Assembly (NCBI GenBank): GCA_965223485.1
Contig: OZ244993.1
Span: forward strand, 1,550,001 to 1,614,000
Source: VXPQ01 sp965223485
GTDB lineage: Bacteria > Bacteroidota > Rhodothermia > Rhodothermales > VXPQ01
Reading direction: 5' to 3'
DNA length: 64,000 nucleotides
Shown: piece after piece, positions 52,080 through 61,362 of the stretch
How positions within the stretch are numbered: the stretch's first letter is position 1
Layout: every line of letters begins with the position of its first letter
Program-made: the position numbers and the translations under genes
Notes under the pieces: generated by a model
Told to the model about the DNA's origin: nothing
The model's database searches: none
The model's input: only the letters and a program-made list of their open reading frames with translations

Positions 52080-52820
52080 TCAGGCGGCTGCCTGATCGGC
52101 AGTGGAAACGGAAGCGAGTATGGGGTTGTCCACCTGCACGTCGCTATCCACTTCTCCATCAACCAGGCGCACAATGCGGCGGGCATGTTGCGCAACGTCG
52201 TTTTCGTGCGTAACGACAAGCAGGGTATGCCCCTGTCGGTAGAGCTGCTCGAACAGGTGCATGAGTTCCCTGCCCGTTTTCGTGTCGAGGTTGCCTGTCG
52301 GTTCGTCGGCCAGAATAATAGAGGGGTTGTTGACCAGGGCTCTCGCCACGGCGACACGCTGCCGCTGTCCCCCCGACAGTTCATTCGGTTTGTGGCTCAC
52401 GCGGTCGGCCAGTCCAACGCTCTCCAGCGCATGCTCCGCCATCTGGCGCCGCTCCCTGCGTCGTATGCCACTGTATACCAGCGGTAATTCCACGTTGTGC
52501 ATGCAATCCGCCCGCGCGAGCAGGTTGAATGTCTGGAACACGAACCCTATTTCGCGATTGCGCACGTTGGCCAGTTCGTTATCGCTCATCTCGCTGACTC
52601 GCTGGCCATTGAGATAGTAGGCGCCGCCCGTCGGCGAATCCAGACACCCTACGATATTCATCAACGTGGATTTTCCTGAGCCGGAAGCGCCCATGATCGC
52701 TACGTATTCATTCTCGAATACATCCAGCGATACGCCGGCAAGGGCATGCACTTCATGTTCGCCCATATAATAAATCCGGGTGATGTCGCGCAGCGCTATA
52801 AGCGGTCGTTGTTCTTCCAT
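52080..52820 (-). CDS. ABC transporter ATP-binding protein (MacB/LolD type)
   Basis: 246 residues. Walker A GASGSGKSTLMNIVG (about 41), Q loop VFQTFNLLARA, signature LSGGQRQRVAVARAL, Walker B SIILADEPTGNLDTKTG and H loop VVTHEND. The opening LRDITRIYYMGEHEVHALAG and the YLNGQRVSEMSDNELANVRN insert are typical of the MacB/LolD group. It follows the HlyD-like adaptor (61 bp gap) and TolC on the same strand and would energise the two permeases transcribed towards it from 49011. Confidence 0.93.
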   Translation of the reverse strand: MEEQRPLIALRDITRIYYMGEHEVHALAGVSLDVFENEYVAIMGASGSGKSTLMNIVGCLDSPTGGAYYLNGQRVSEMSDNELANVRNREIGFVFQTFNLLARADCMHNVELPLVYSGIRRRERRQMAEHALESVGLADRVSHKPNELSGGQRQRVAVARALVNNPSIILADEPTGNLDTKTGRELMHLFEQLYRQGHTLLVVTHENDVAQHARRIVRLVDGEVDSDVQVDNPILASVSTADQAAA

Positions 52821-52881
52821 GACGCTGGGTTTTTCTATGTATGAACCAAGGGGATACGTCCTTGTCCGGCTGGAAGCGCGG

Positions 52882-54285
52882 CTACGAACCGGCCCCGGAG
52901 AAATCGGGAGCGGCGTCTTCCCTGATGCGCACCTGATCCTTGTTGTTCAGCGTGCGGCTGATGGCGCTGTACGGACCCGTAACGACCTGATCGCCGACGG
53001 CAAGTCCCGTTTCCACCTCGATGTGCGTGTCGTCGGATATGCCCGTTTCCACTTCGACAATCCGGGCCGTGCCGTCCACTACGACAAATACCACCTTGCT
53101 CAATACTTCCTTCCCTTGGCCGGCCCGGGAAGAATCCGAAGCGATCTCTTCCGCATTTTCTCCCTCCGTTTCCGCATCGCCGTTGGTGTCCTGCGCGGAT
53201 ATGCTGGATAAATCGCGCACGGTAACGGCCTGAATCGGGATGGCCACCACATCGACAACCGTTTCCGTATAGACATCCACGGTAGCGCTCATGCCGGGTC
53301 GGAAGAGCGGCGTATCGCTGAGGGGAACAGGTACTTCGTCCTGTGCAATCACGTACTGTTCCTGGGAATATCCTTCCTGGATATTGTGGACATCCAGAAT
53401 ACGTACCTTGACGGGGAATTCGGTGACCTGCTCCTGCGTTCCGGCTGCCGTCGTGCGCGCGGAGTTGGCGATCTCGGTTACGATGCCCCGAAAATTGCGT
53501 TCGGGATATGCATCGACCTCAATAGACGCCGTGTCGCCCAGCGCCACATTCACGATCTCGTTCTCGTTTACCTCGATTTCGACCTCCATATGGTCGAGGC
53601 GGGCTACCCGCATCATTACGGTACCGGCCATCTGGCTGGTTCCGACGACGCGTTCGCCAAGTTCCACCAGGAGTGTGCTGATTGTGCCCGACATGGGACT
53701 GTAGATGGCCGTTTTGCGAACCTGCTCTTCGGCTTCGCGCAGGCGCGCTTCCGCGCTTTCGACCGCATATTTGGCTCCCTCGAGTCCGGCTTTCGCCACA
53801 TCGTACCGTGTTTCCGCCTGTTCGAGCACGCTCTTGGCGATCGCGGCGCGTTCAAACAAATCCCGTTGGCGTTGGCGTTCCGATTCGGCCTCCAGTAAAT
53901 CGGCCTGACGCTGCGCCATGGAGGCTTTTGCCTGCAACACGCCCGCCCGCGCCTGCTCGACCTGCGTGGCGTAAAAGTCAGGCTTTATCCGGGCAAGGAG
54001 CATGCCGCGTTGCACGGTATCGCCCTCCTTGATGGGGAGTTCGATGATCTCGCCGGACACGTCCGGACTGATGATCACTTCTACTTCGGGCTGCACTCTC
54101 CCGGAAGCCGTGACGATCTGCGTAATGTTGCGGGTTTCGGCTTCGCCCGTCTCGACGAACGTCCCGGAATTTCCCGAACCGAACATACCCGTGATGCGCC
54201 CCACGACGGCGAACGCCGCAAGCAGAATGAGCAATCCGCCCAATATCCACAGCAGGCGTTTCGTAGCGCTGGATTTTTTCGACAT
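52882..54285 (-). CDS. MacA/HlyD-type periplasmic adaptor subunit
   Basis: 467 residues. An N-terminal TM anchor (LLWILGGLLILLAAFAVVGR), the first half of the lipoyl domain (VTASGRVQPEVEVIISPDVS, VQRGMLLARI), a coiled-coil hairpin (about 95-195, QARAGVLQAKASMAQRQADL onward), the lipoyl return (KTAIYSPMSGTIS), then beta-barrel and membrane-proximal domains (GMSATVDVYTETVVDVVAIP). A ~45-residue acidic insertion (NGDAETEGENAEEIASDSS) interrupts the C-terminal domain. It links the inner-membrane permeases to TolC in a tripartite exporter. Gaps of 61 and 59 bp separate it from the ATPase and TolC genes. Confidence 0.9.
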   Translation of the reverse strand: MSKKSSATKRLLWILGGLLILLAAFAVVGRITGMFGSGNSGTFVETGEAETRNITQIVTASGRVQPEVEVIISPDVSGEIIELPIKEGDTVQRGMLLARIKPDFYATQVEQARAGVLQAKASMAQRQADLLEAESERQRQRDLFERAAIAKSVLEQAETRYDVAKAGLEGAKYAVESAEARLREAEEQVRKTAIYSPMSGTISTLLVELGERVVGTSQMAGTVMMRVARLDHMEVEIEVNENEIVNVALGDTASIEVDAYPERNFRGIVTEIANSARTTAAGTQEQVTEFPVKVRILDVHNIQEGYSQEQYVIAQDEVPVPLSDTPLFRPGMSATVDVYTETVVDVVAIPIQAVTVRDLSSISAQDTNGDAETEGENAEEIASDSSRAGQGKEVLSKVVFVVVDGTARIVEVETGISDDTHIEVETGLAVGDQVVTGPYSAISRTLNNKDQVRIREDAAPDFSGAGS

Positions 54286-54344
54286 GTCTTTGAAAAGTGG
54301 AAGGTGTTTGGAAAAGTGCGTTTGCCGGGCGCCTTGTTACGAAA

Positions 54345-55730
54345 TTAGTCGAACAACGGCGCCGAAAGGTCCAGACGGCCCACAAAAAAGTCGACCAGTT
54401 TGCTCTGGAACAGGAAATTGTACTGAGCCTGCACCCGATTGCTTACGGCGGCGACATACTGGGCCCGCGCTTGCGTGAGTTCCACAAGCGTGCCGGCCCC
54501 TACGTTGTACCGGTTCTGCGAGGCGTCGAGCGCCCGTTCGGCGGCAAGCACCTGCGTTTCGGACACTTCAAGGCTTTTTCGGGCTGTTTCGTATTCAAGG
54601 TAGCCCTGCCTTACCTGCAAGGCCGCGTTCTGCTTCAGGCTTTCCATTTCCAGCATCTCGTTCCGGTATTGCACCTCGGCCTGCTGGACCTGCGTATTCC
54701 GGGAAAAGCCATCGAAGATCGAATAGCTGACGCTGAAACCGAGCGAGTTGCCCCGGTTGCCGTCGACCTGATCGAAGAAGGACCTGTTTATGTCCGGCGA
54801 GTAATTCGAGCGGTAACTGCCGCCCAGGCCCACTGTCGGCCAGAACACCGACTTGGCAAGGCGTACGCCCTGTTGCGCAGCGAGGATGCGCGCTTCCTGC
54901 GCCGCCAGATCGTCGCGCGACTGGAAAGCGATATCGAAGAGTTCCTGCAGGTCGTAATCCTGCGGAGCGACCGGTACGTCTTCGTACCGTGGCGCAACGA
55001 ACTCATACTCGCCCCGCGGGTCGAGTTGCAGGACCTGAATGAGCCGGGCCTTGCTGAGCTCCGCGTCCCGCTCGGCGTTAAGCACGTCCAGTTCGGATTG
55101 CGCCGTGGCCGCCTGCTGCTGGTACAGATCGGAGATGGGCCGCGACCCGACGTTGACGAATTCCTCGATCTGGGCCAGAAGCTGGCGTTGGGCTTCCAGA
55201 TTCTCCTGCTGGATGACAACCAGTTGCCCCCCATTTACATACAGGAGAAAATTGCTGGCCACATCGAACGCCACGGTTTCCCGGGTCTGATCGTACGTGA
55301 GCTCACTGGCCTGCAGGTTGTGCTTCGATTGCCGGAGCGCTGCTATATTCGCAAACCCGTCGAACAAGTTGATTTGCCCCGAAAGCGATCCGCTCAGGTT
55401 CTGGCTCGTGAACTGGATATTCCGCCCCGCCTGGTCCTGCGCGAAACCGGACCCCCGCGATCCGTTGGTGGACATCGAAAAAGAGGGCAGGAAATTCATC
55501 CGCCGCTGAAACACCTGCCGCGCACTTAGTTCGATGTTGTTTCCGGACTGTTTCACCTGGATATTCCGGTCGAGTGCAATCCGGATCGCTTCGTCGAAGG
55601 TGATGACTTGAGGCTGTTGCGCCTGTGCATGGCGCCCCCCGCCCGCTGCAAGCAGAAACATACCCGCCGCAAGCAGAAGAGCGAAGAGCGGCGCTCGGCG
55701 GAAACGACCGGCATGGTTCACCATATACAT
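54345..55730 (-). CDS. TolC-family outer-membrane efflux protein
   Basis: 461 residues from the ATG at 55730 (MYMVNHAGRF); an ATG at 55724 is equally likely. The signal peptide ends HAQAQQ. Two structural repeats of long helices and short strands are visible: VITFDEAIRIALDRNIQVKQ opens the first, YDLQELFDIAFQSRDDLAAQ the second, with the strands SGQINLFDGF and SVSYSIFDGF, and the C-terminal helix RYNVGAGTLVELTQARAQYV. It is the first gene of the TolC, adaptor, ATPase unit and forms the outer-membrane channel. Confidence 0.93.
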   Translation of the reverse strand: MYMVNHAGRFRRAPLFALLLAAGMFLLAAGGGRHAQAQQPQVITFDEAIRIALDRNIQVKQSGNNIELSARQVFQRRMNFLPSFSMSTNGSRGSGFAQDQAGRNIQFTSQNLSGSLSGQINLFDGFANIAALRQSKHNLQASELTYDQTRETVAFDVASNFLLYVNGGQLVVIQQENLEAQRQLLAQIEEFVNVGSRPISDLYQQQAATAQSELDVLNAERDAELSKARLIQVLQLDPRGEYEFVAPRYEDVPVAPQDYDLQELFDIAFQSRDDLAAQEARILAAQQGVRLAKSVFWPTVGLGGSYRSNYSPDINRSFFDQVDGNRGNSLGFSVSYSIFDGFSRNTQVQQAEVQYRNEMLEMESLKQNAALQVRQGYLEYETARKSLEVSETQVLAAERALDASQNRYNVGAGTLVELTQARAQYVAAVSNRVQAQYNFLFQSKLVDFFVGRLDLSAPLFD

Positions 55731-55915
55731 GATTTCTGTCCTGGACTGAATTTCGGGATATTCCGTGTACGGATATTTTTGTGCTCCCGGGACGGAAGAG
55801 CAAAGCAAAACGCCGGGCATAACGTGTCGTTACGGAAATAAAGCCCCGGGGTTGCAATCGTCGCCGCAGAAAAAACTGCGCTCTCCGGAAACCGGTGCGC
55901 CGGCGGCAAGGAACG

Positions 55916-56002
55916 CGGAGGGGGAGGGATTCGAACCCCCGGTACCCGCGAGGGTACGCTGGTTTTCAAGACCAGTGCATTCGACCGCTCTGCCACCCCT
56001 CC
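55916..56002 (-). tRNA. tRNA-Ser (anticodon UGA)
   Basis: The minus strand reads GGAGGGGTGGCAGAGCGG at the 5' end. It has a 7-bp acceptor stem pairing with CCCCTCC, the D arm, an anticodon arm ACTGGTCTTGAAAACCAG with anticodon TGA, a long class II variable arm (stem TACCC / GGGTA), and T arm GGGGGTTCGAATCCC. The discriminator base is G, as usual for serine. CCA is not encoded. Confidence 0.95.
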
Positions 56003-56119
56003 CGGAGCCGTTCGAACATTTTCGGGCAATCCGACACTGTACAAGTTGCCGTTCCCTGCGGTTCCGCAGCAGGTGCGGCAGCAGGTAGGCAGCGCCGGGG
56101 CGCATGATTTCGCGCGGGT

Positions 56120-56833
56120 CTATGCGCCCAGCACACCGTACGCCAGTGCGGCCAGCGCGCCGCCCGCAAACGGACCCAGTACCGGGACCCACGCATATCC
56201 CCAGTCGCTATCCCGCTTGCCCTTTCCGAGGGGAAGGATAGCATGCATCGCGCGCGGGCTCAAGTCACGGGCCGGATTGATCGCATATCCTGTCGTTCCG
56301 CCGAGGCACAGCCCGATAGCCAGCACAAGCAGTCCCACCGGCAATGCGTCCAGGGCGCCCAGGCCGGTTTCCGGCGCCGCCATATACAGTACGCCGAAAA
56401 CGAGCACGAACGTGCCAATGACCTCGGAAATGAAGTTCGCTCCCGGTTTCCGTATCTCCGGGCCGGTGCTGAAAACGGCCAGCTTCCGGTCTCCGTCCTC
56501 GGTATGCATAAAATGCGGGCGGTAATGCAGCCAGGTCAGGAAGGCGCCCAGCGCGCCGCCGATAAATTGCGCGATCAGGTACAAGGGTACATCCACCCAG
56601 GGGAATTTTCCGGCTATGGCCAGTCCCAGGGTCACTGCAGGATTGATATGTGCGCCGGAAAAGGCGGCGACGCAGAATACGGCCGCAAACACGGCCATAC
56701 CCCACCCGAACGTGATGACGATCCAGCCGGAGTTCTCGCCCTTGGTTCCTTTGAGCAGGACATTCGCTACGACGCCGTCGCCCAGCAAAATCAGCAAAGC
56801 GGTTCCGACGAGTTCTCCAAAAAAGGGAGTCAT
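56120..56833 (-). CDS. glpF: Glycerol uptake facilitator (aquaglyceroporin)
   Basis: 237 residues from the ATG at 56833 (MTPFFGELVGTALLILLGDG). The two half-helix NPA motifs are SGAHINPAVTLG (about 65) and GYAINPARDLSPRAMH (about 190). The Asp after the second NPAR and the neighbouring residues are those of glycerol-conducting rather than water-only channels. Six hydrophobic helices are seen. It lies 64 bp after glpK on the same strand, so glycerol entry and phosphorylation are encoded together. The longer frame open to 57175 overlaps glpK and is rejected. Confidence 0.93.
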   Translation of the reverse strand: MTPFFGELVGTALLILLGDGVVANVLLKGTKGENSGWIVITFGWGMAVFAAVFCVAAFSGAHINPAVTLGLAIAGKFPWVDVPLYLIAQFIGGALGAFLTWLHYRPHFMHTEDGDRKLAVFSTGPEIRKPGANFISEVIGTFVLVFGVLYMAAPETGLGALDALPVGLLVLAIGLCLGGTTGYAINPARDLSPRAMHAILPLGKGKRDSDWGYAWVPVLGPFAGGALAALAYGVLGA

Positions 56834-56897
56834 GTGTGCAAGGAAGGATGGTGTGCGGAAGTCTGTAAGGTACCGACGGGAGGGGAGAAAGGCATCC

Positions 56898-58400
56898 TCA
56901 GGAAGGGGCCTCCCAGCCTGCGGCCCGTTCGAGGGCGCGCCTCCATTGCCGGAGCATATCTTCGGCAAGACTGCGCTCCATGGCGGGCTCGAAACGCCGG
57001 TCCACCTGCCATTGCGTGGAAATCTCTTCCCGGTCTGCCCAGAAGCCCACCGCAAGGCCGGCAAGATAGGCGGCGCCCAGCGCGGTCGTTTCTGCGATGC
57101 GGGGGCGCACCGCAGGGACGCCCAGCAGGTCGGCCTGGAACTGCATGAGCAGATTGTTGGCCGTAGCCCCGCCATCGACGCGCAGTTCGGTGAGGCGCAG
57201 CGCTGCGTCCGCCTCCATGGCCTGGATCAGATCCGCCGTTTGGAAGGCGATGCTTTCCAGCGCGGCGCGGGCAAGGTGTCCGGCGGTAGCGCCGCGTGTC
57301 AGCCCCACGATGGCGCCGCGGGCGTACGGGTCCCAGTGCGGGGCGCCCAGCCCGGTGAACGCCGGCACGAAATACACGCCCCCGTTATCGGGCACGGAAT
57401 GTGCCAGGGCTTCCACGTCCGATGAAGCGCGGATGACGCCAAGCCCGTCCCGCAGCCACTGTACGACGGCGCCGGCGATGAATACGCTGCCCTCCAGCGC
57501 ATACTCGGTCCGGTCGCCGATCCGCCAGGCGATGGTCGTAAGGAGATTGTTGTCCGATTGCACCGCCTCCTCGCCCGTCTGCATCAACAGGAAGCACCCG
57601 GTGCCGTACGTATTCTTGACCATGCCCGGCGTCGTGCATACCTGCCCGAACAGGGCCGCCTGCTGGTCTCCGGCGATGCCGGCGATGGGGACGTTCGGCA
57701 TGAAGGTATGCTCCGAGGTTTTCGCATACTCCTCGCTTGACGAGCGGACTTCCGGCAGCAGGCTGCGGGGCACGCTGAAGATATCCAGCAGTTCGTCGTC
57801 CCACTCGTTCGTATGGATATTATAGAGCAGGGTCCGCGAGGCGTTCGTGGCGTCGGTGACGTGTACGCGGCCCGAGGTCATGTTCCAGATCAGCCAGGAA
57901 TCCACGGTGCCGAAGGCCAACTCGCCCCGTTCCGCCCGTTCCCGGGCGCCTTCCACGTGGTCGAGCATCCAGCGGACTTTGGCGCCGGAGAAGTAGGCGT
58001 CGAGGACCAGACCGGTCCGGGAGCGGATCAGGTCGGCGAGGCCGGCTTCTCGCAGCCGGTCGCACATGCCCGCGGTGCGGCGGTCCTGCCATACGATGGC
58101 GTTATGGATCGGCTCGCCGGTGCGCCGGTCCCAGACAACAGCCGTTTCCCGTTGGTTCGTGATGCCGATGGCGGCTACGTCGGAGGCCGAGAGGTTCGCT
58201 CCCGCCAGCACTTCAGCGGCAACGCCTTCCTGGGAAGACCAGATTTCTTGCGGATCGTGTTCGACCCAGCCGGGTTGCGGGAAGATCTGCCGGAATTCGC
58301 GCTGCGCGACGCCCCGGATTGTGCCGCTATGATCGAAAAGAATGGCCCGTGAACTGGTTGTGCCCTGATCGAGGGCGAGAATATATTCTGGATCGGGCAT
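56898..58400 (-). CDS. glpK: Glycerol kinase
   Basis: 500 residues, normal length. FGGY-family features: YILALDQGTTSSRAILFDHS (phosphate loop), GWVEHDPQEIW, IGITNQRETAVVWDRRTGEP, the glycerol-contacting VWQDRRT, GIAGDQQAALFGQVC, NTYGTGCFLLMQTGE and the late signature FVPAFTGLGAPHWDPYARGAIVGLTRG, with DGGATANNLLMQFQADLLGV. It phosphorylates glycerol with ATP to sn-glycerol-3-phosphate. No glpD or regulator is adjacent in the window. Confidence 0.96.
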   Translation of the reverse strand: MPDPEYILALDQGTTSSRAILFDHSGTIRGVAQREFRQIFPQPGWVEHDPQEIWSSQEGVAAEVLAGANLSASDVAAIGITNQRETAVVWDRRTGEPIHNAIVWQDRRTAGMCDRLREAGLADLIRSRTGLVLDAYFSGAKVRWMLDHVEGARERAERGELAFGTVDSWLIWNMTSGRVHVTDATNASRTLLYNIHTNEWDDELLDIFSVPRSLLPEVRSSSEEYAKTSEHTFMPNVPIAGIAGDQQAALFGQVCTTPGMVKNTYGTGCFLLMQTGEEAVQSDNNLLTTIAWRIGDRTEYALEGSVFIAGAVVQWLRDGLGVIRASSDVEALAHSVPDNGGVYFVPAFTGLGAPHWDPYARGAIVGLTRGATAGHLARAALESIAFQTADLIQAMEADAALRLTELRVDGGATANNLLMQFQADLLGVPAVRPRIAETTALGAAYLAGLAVGFWADREEISTQWQVDRRFEPAMERSLAEDMLRQWRRALERAAGWEAPS

Positions 58401-58502
58401 GGGGATGGGAGGGGTCGGTCATGTGGGGGGATTGCGGTGGGGTGGGGTCCAATATACGGAGTGCAAGGGTCGCCTTGTACTCTCGAAATCACATTCAGAA
58501 CT

Positions 58503-60266
58503 TCATCTCTGTTCATCGGTCCCCTGTCTGTAGGCCGGGGGTTCGTATTCCAACAGCGCAGACTTTCCGATCATCTCGATGAACCGCACGATCCATTCAA
58601 ATCCATTGATATCCGTAAGCCGCAAGGGCTGATTCAGTTTGAAGTGCACGGGTTGCTGCTTGCCTTCATCAATGGCGACGTTCGTCGCGTAAAGGTACAT
58701 ACGGTCGCGATTATCGAGGATGGGGTTGAGTCGCCCGGTTAAGTTGGGCAAATGACCGGTTCGTTCCGTGAATACCGTTGAGCCACCCATTGGCAGCGGT
58801 TCAAGTTTTACGGAGAGTGGTTCCGGTGGGCGCCAATCCCGCTCCATGTGGGCGGCGTGTCCCGGCGCCGCGCAGAAAACGGTGATGGGGAGTTCCGAGT
58901 GAAACCCGAAAGCGATCCGGCCAAACGTATCGGTTTTCTCCTCCATCCAGGTCTTGTTGGGATACAACGCAACTACCTGAGCACCAGCAAGTGGTTGACC
59001 AGCGGCGGATACCAACACTTGCCCTTCAATGTCCGTTATCGGCGGGCGGGCGGAAGGTATAGTCAACCGTAGTTCTGTACCTCCGATCAGTTCGTAGTCC
59101 GGGTCGCACCCTGTCAGCTCGCGAGTCCGCTCGTAGATGATCGGGACCCCTTCGCCACGCTGCTCCAGGAAATACTGCCGATCACCCGCCCCGGCTATAT
59201 CCTCTACCTCGAGCATATGGAGGATGGACGCGAGCGTTTCGTTGCGGGTGGCTTGTCGATTGCGCATGGCCTCGATGGGCAGCGTGTTGGGCAAGGCGCC
59301 TGGCGAGTACAACTCAAGGCGATCGTCAAAGATGAAGAGCCGTATCTTCCCATTCTCTATCGAGTAGTCGCGGTGTACCACAGCGTTGACGATGGCCTCG
59401 AATACCGCCCGCGGACTAAATTGCGGAGTCTCCACCCGCCCAGGGGCCTTGCGCGCCGCCACCTGCGTGTTGAGCCTGACGAAGTTGACGGCATCGTGGA
59501 TCTGCCGGTCTAATGGACCGGTGATGGACTTTGCATCGTGCTGGCTCGCACGGCCGAGCACCGTGCCGCGATAGCGAACCGCTTCGATCATAGCACCGCG
59601 TATGTACTCATCCGGGCGTGCGGTGCAAAGCAATACTCCGGCTACCGTTGCGCGGGCTACGCCGCTGTCATCCTCCCGTACCAACCCCAGCTTTGTGAGC
59701 TGGACTGTTGTGGGCTCGGTAGCGCGCGAGCTCAGAAAACGATCCGTCAGGGTCTCGTCGAGTGTGTTGGATCCGGTTCCGGCAACGATTGTTTCGTCGT
59801 GGCCGAGCAGACCGGAACGCCCCCGCTGCTGAAACAGACGGTTCAATGCTTCAGACGACAGTTCACGCTTGGCGCTACCTTGGCGGGAAAGGTATCCCCC
59901 GGGACTCTTGTGGACCAGCGCGCTCTGTTCGACTTCGACGATCAGCACAGACGAATTGTTTGACAGAGCCAGCCGTTGGGTGACGAATGTTAATGGGGGA
60001 CGGATGCTGTCTGCGCAGATCTCGCTGACGAAGGCTTCCAGCGCATCCATCTGTTTGCGGTTCATCGAACGCACCTCACCAGCATCGGAGACGCTGAAGA
60101 TCAATGTGCCGCCGATAGCGTTGCCTAAAGCGGCCAACTCGTCGGCGATAGCGTCCCGATGCGGTACACGGACGCGATTGCCGCTAAATGCGGCTTCCTT
60201 GAACTCGACGCGGCTGTCCTCACCGAGTTCGAGTTGCTGCAACAAGCTATCGCTATCCCAAGGCAT
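58503..60266 (-). CDS. AlbA_2 (Schlafen-like) / HATPase_c_4 protein with an appended beta-sandwich domain
   Basis: 587 residues. The N-terminus is an AlbA_2/divergent-AAA domain (about 10-130: EDSRVEFKEAAFSG, DELAALGNAIGGTLIFSVSD, HKSPGGYLSRQGSAKRELS). The middle is an ATP-binding GHKL-type (HATPase_c_4) region (EAIVNAVVHRDYS, LFIFDDRLELYSPGALPNTL, and EQRGEGVPIIYE near residue 375). This pair is a COG2865-type predicted regulator or nuclease-like protein common in defence islands. Unusually it continues with a carboxypeptidase-regulatory-like sandwich (about 405-480: DIEGQVLVSAAGQPLAGAQV, DTFGRIAF) and a ~100-residue unassigned tail. It may sense nucleic acid or nucleotide; the function is unproven. 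Confidence 0.75.
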   Translation of the reverse strand: MPWDSDSLLQQLELGEDSRVEFKEAAFSGNRVRVPHRDAIADELAALGNAIGGTLIFSVSDAGEVRSMNRKQMDALEAFVSEICADSIRPPLTFVTQRLALSNNSSVLIVEVEQSALVHKSPGGYLSRQGSAKRELSSEALNRLFQQRGRSGLLGHDETIVAGTGSNTLDETLTDRFLSSRATEPTTVQLTKLGLVREDDSGVARATVAGVLLCTARPDEYIRGAMIEAVRYRGTVLGRASQHDAKSITGPLDRQIHDAVNFVRLNTQVAARKAPGRVETPQFSPRAVFEAIVNAVVHRDYSIENGKIRLFIFDDRLELYSPGALPNTLPIEAMRNRQATRNETLASILHMLEVEDIAGAGDRQYFLEQRGEGVPIIYERTRELTGCDPDYELIGGTELRLTIPSARPPITDIEGQVLVSAAGQPLAGAQVVALYPNKTWMEEKTDTFGRIAFGFHSELPITVFCAAPGHAAHMERDWRPPEPLSVKLEPLPMGGSTVFTERTGHLPNLTGRLNPILDNRDRMYLYATNVAIDEGKQQPVHFKLNQPLRLTDINGFEWIVRFIEMIGKSALLEYEPPAYRQGTDEQR

Positions 60267-60492
60267 TATCTATTCTCTTGTATAACCTTCGGTGCGCCAG
60301 GCCACGTGGCGCGTTGTTGTTCCTCTACTCTGTCCTCGCCCCCGGCTGTTGCACAAAACCGCTTAACCAGTCCAGCGAACGCAACTTTTGCCCTGAACCC
60401 ATCCGTGAACCCGGCAAAAACCCAAGGGCCGTCACAATTGTGATTATTCACGCCGGGCGCCCAACAGGTTTCCATCGCGGCCTTGTTTGTCT

Positions 60493-60885
60493 TTACGCCA
60501 GATACGCCCGTACCCGTTTTCCTAACCATTTAGTGTCTTTTGTTTCGCACTCCCAGATTACCAGCGCCTTCCAGTCCATTTTCCGTAACCGCTCCATCGT
60601 GGTTTTGTCTCTCTCGCGGGTTTTCGCAATTTTGGGGATCCAGTAATCCCGATTCGTTTTCGGTTCCCGTGCTCCGCGCGGACAGTGGTGACCGTGCCAG
60701 AAACACCCATGCACAAAAATTACCTTCCGGCGCGGGCCGAACACCAGGTCAGGTTTTCCGGGCAGATCCTTTCGGTGCAGTCGGTAACGGAAACCCATGG
60801 AATGTACGAGCCGACGCACAGTCATCTCCGGCTGGGTGTTACGGCTTTTGACAGCCCGCATAATGCGGCTGCGCTGTTCATCCAT
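60493..60885 (-). CDS. vsr: Very short patch repair endonuclease
   Basis: 130 residues. Vsr signatures: RSRIMRAVKSRNTQPEMTVR, GFRYRLHRKDLPGKPDLVFG (catalytic Asp in the PD motif), RKVIFVHGCFWHGHHC with zinc-binding Cys and His, and a second zinc part in RDYWIPKI. It nicks beside T:G mismatches left by deamination of 5-methylcytosine, protecting C5-methylated sites. It is the last gene of the methyltransferase, endonuclease, vsr unit; its start overlaps the old endonuclease stop as ATGGATGA (60885-60878). Confidence 0.94.
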   Translation of the reverse strand: MDEQRSRIMRAVKSRNTQPEMTVRRLVHSMGFRYRLHRKDLPGKPDLVFGPRRKVIFVHGCFWHGHHCPRGAREPKTNRDYWIPKIAKTRERDKTTMERLRKMDWKALVIWECETKDTKWLGKRVRAYLA

Positions 60886-61362
60886 CAGGATTCCGTTGCA
60901 GCAACGCTTTGCATGTATAGAACACGGTTGCGTCGAACCTGCGCTCGGGGCTCAATCTGTTTTCGCCGCCATTCAGGATCAACGCTGGAAGTATATCAGA
61001 AGAAAAATGCGGCTTCCTTAAACGGGGATGGTCCATGTATTTGATTGTGCGCGTTCCGTGTCCACGCCGGATAATTCGTCGTGGAGCAAGCCGCTCAGCG
61101 GCTCGAATACGGTCTCGAACTCGAAGCGAATGTCCGCGCCGATCTTCGGGGTCCCGAATACGTCTTCCATGGAAACGCCACCGTCGTCGCGGGCCCTGAT
61201 CTGGCCATCTTTATTCACGGCGACATACACGGGCGGGACGCCATGATCCCGCATATAGCAGCAAAGCGAAATTGGAAAGGTTGAATTGAATTGGTTCTTG
61301 CCCCACAAGTCGTCTCCCTCGCGATTCGAATTCTCGACGCCGTAAAGGCCTGGGGCGCTCAT
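60878..61362 (-). pseudogene. HindVP-family type II restriction endonuclease, internally deleted
   Basis: The 5' portion starts at 61362 (ATGA overlap with the methyltransferase stop) with MSAPGLYGVENSNREGDDLW and GKNQFNSTFPISLCCYMRDH, strongly HindVP-like, and ends prematurely at 61018 after 114 residues. The 3' tail survives in another frame (about 61050-60878): KPHFSSDILPALILNGGENR then LSPERRFDATVFYTCKALLQ, with its TGA at 60880-60878 overlapping vsr. Family members are about 350 residues, so about 200 central residues including the expected catalytic core are missing and the frame is shifted (485 bp from start to old stop). The endonuclease is therefore dead while methylase and Vsr are kept. 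Confidence 0.72.

Noticed and set aside
55916..56002. tRNA-Ser as an integration site for an island
   Set aside because: No integrase gene and no duplicated tRNA 3' end is seen on either side.
60266..60529. 87-codon minus-strand ORF between the AlbA_2 protein and vsr
   Set aside because: Overlaps the vsr 3' end out of frame and shows no recognisable features.
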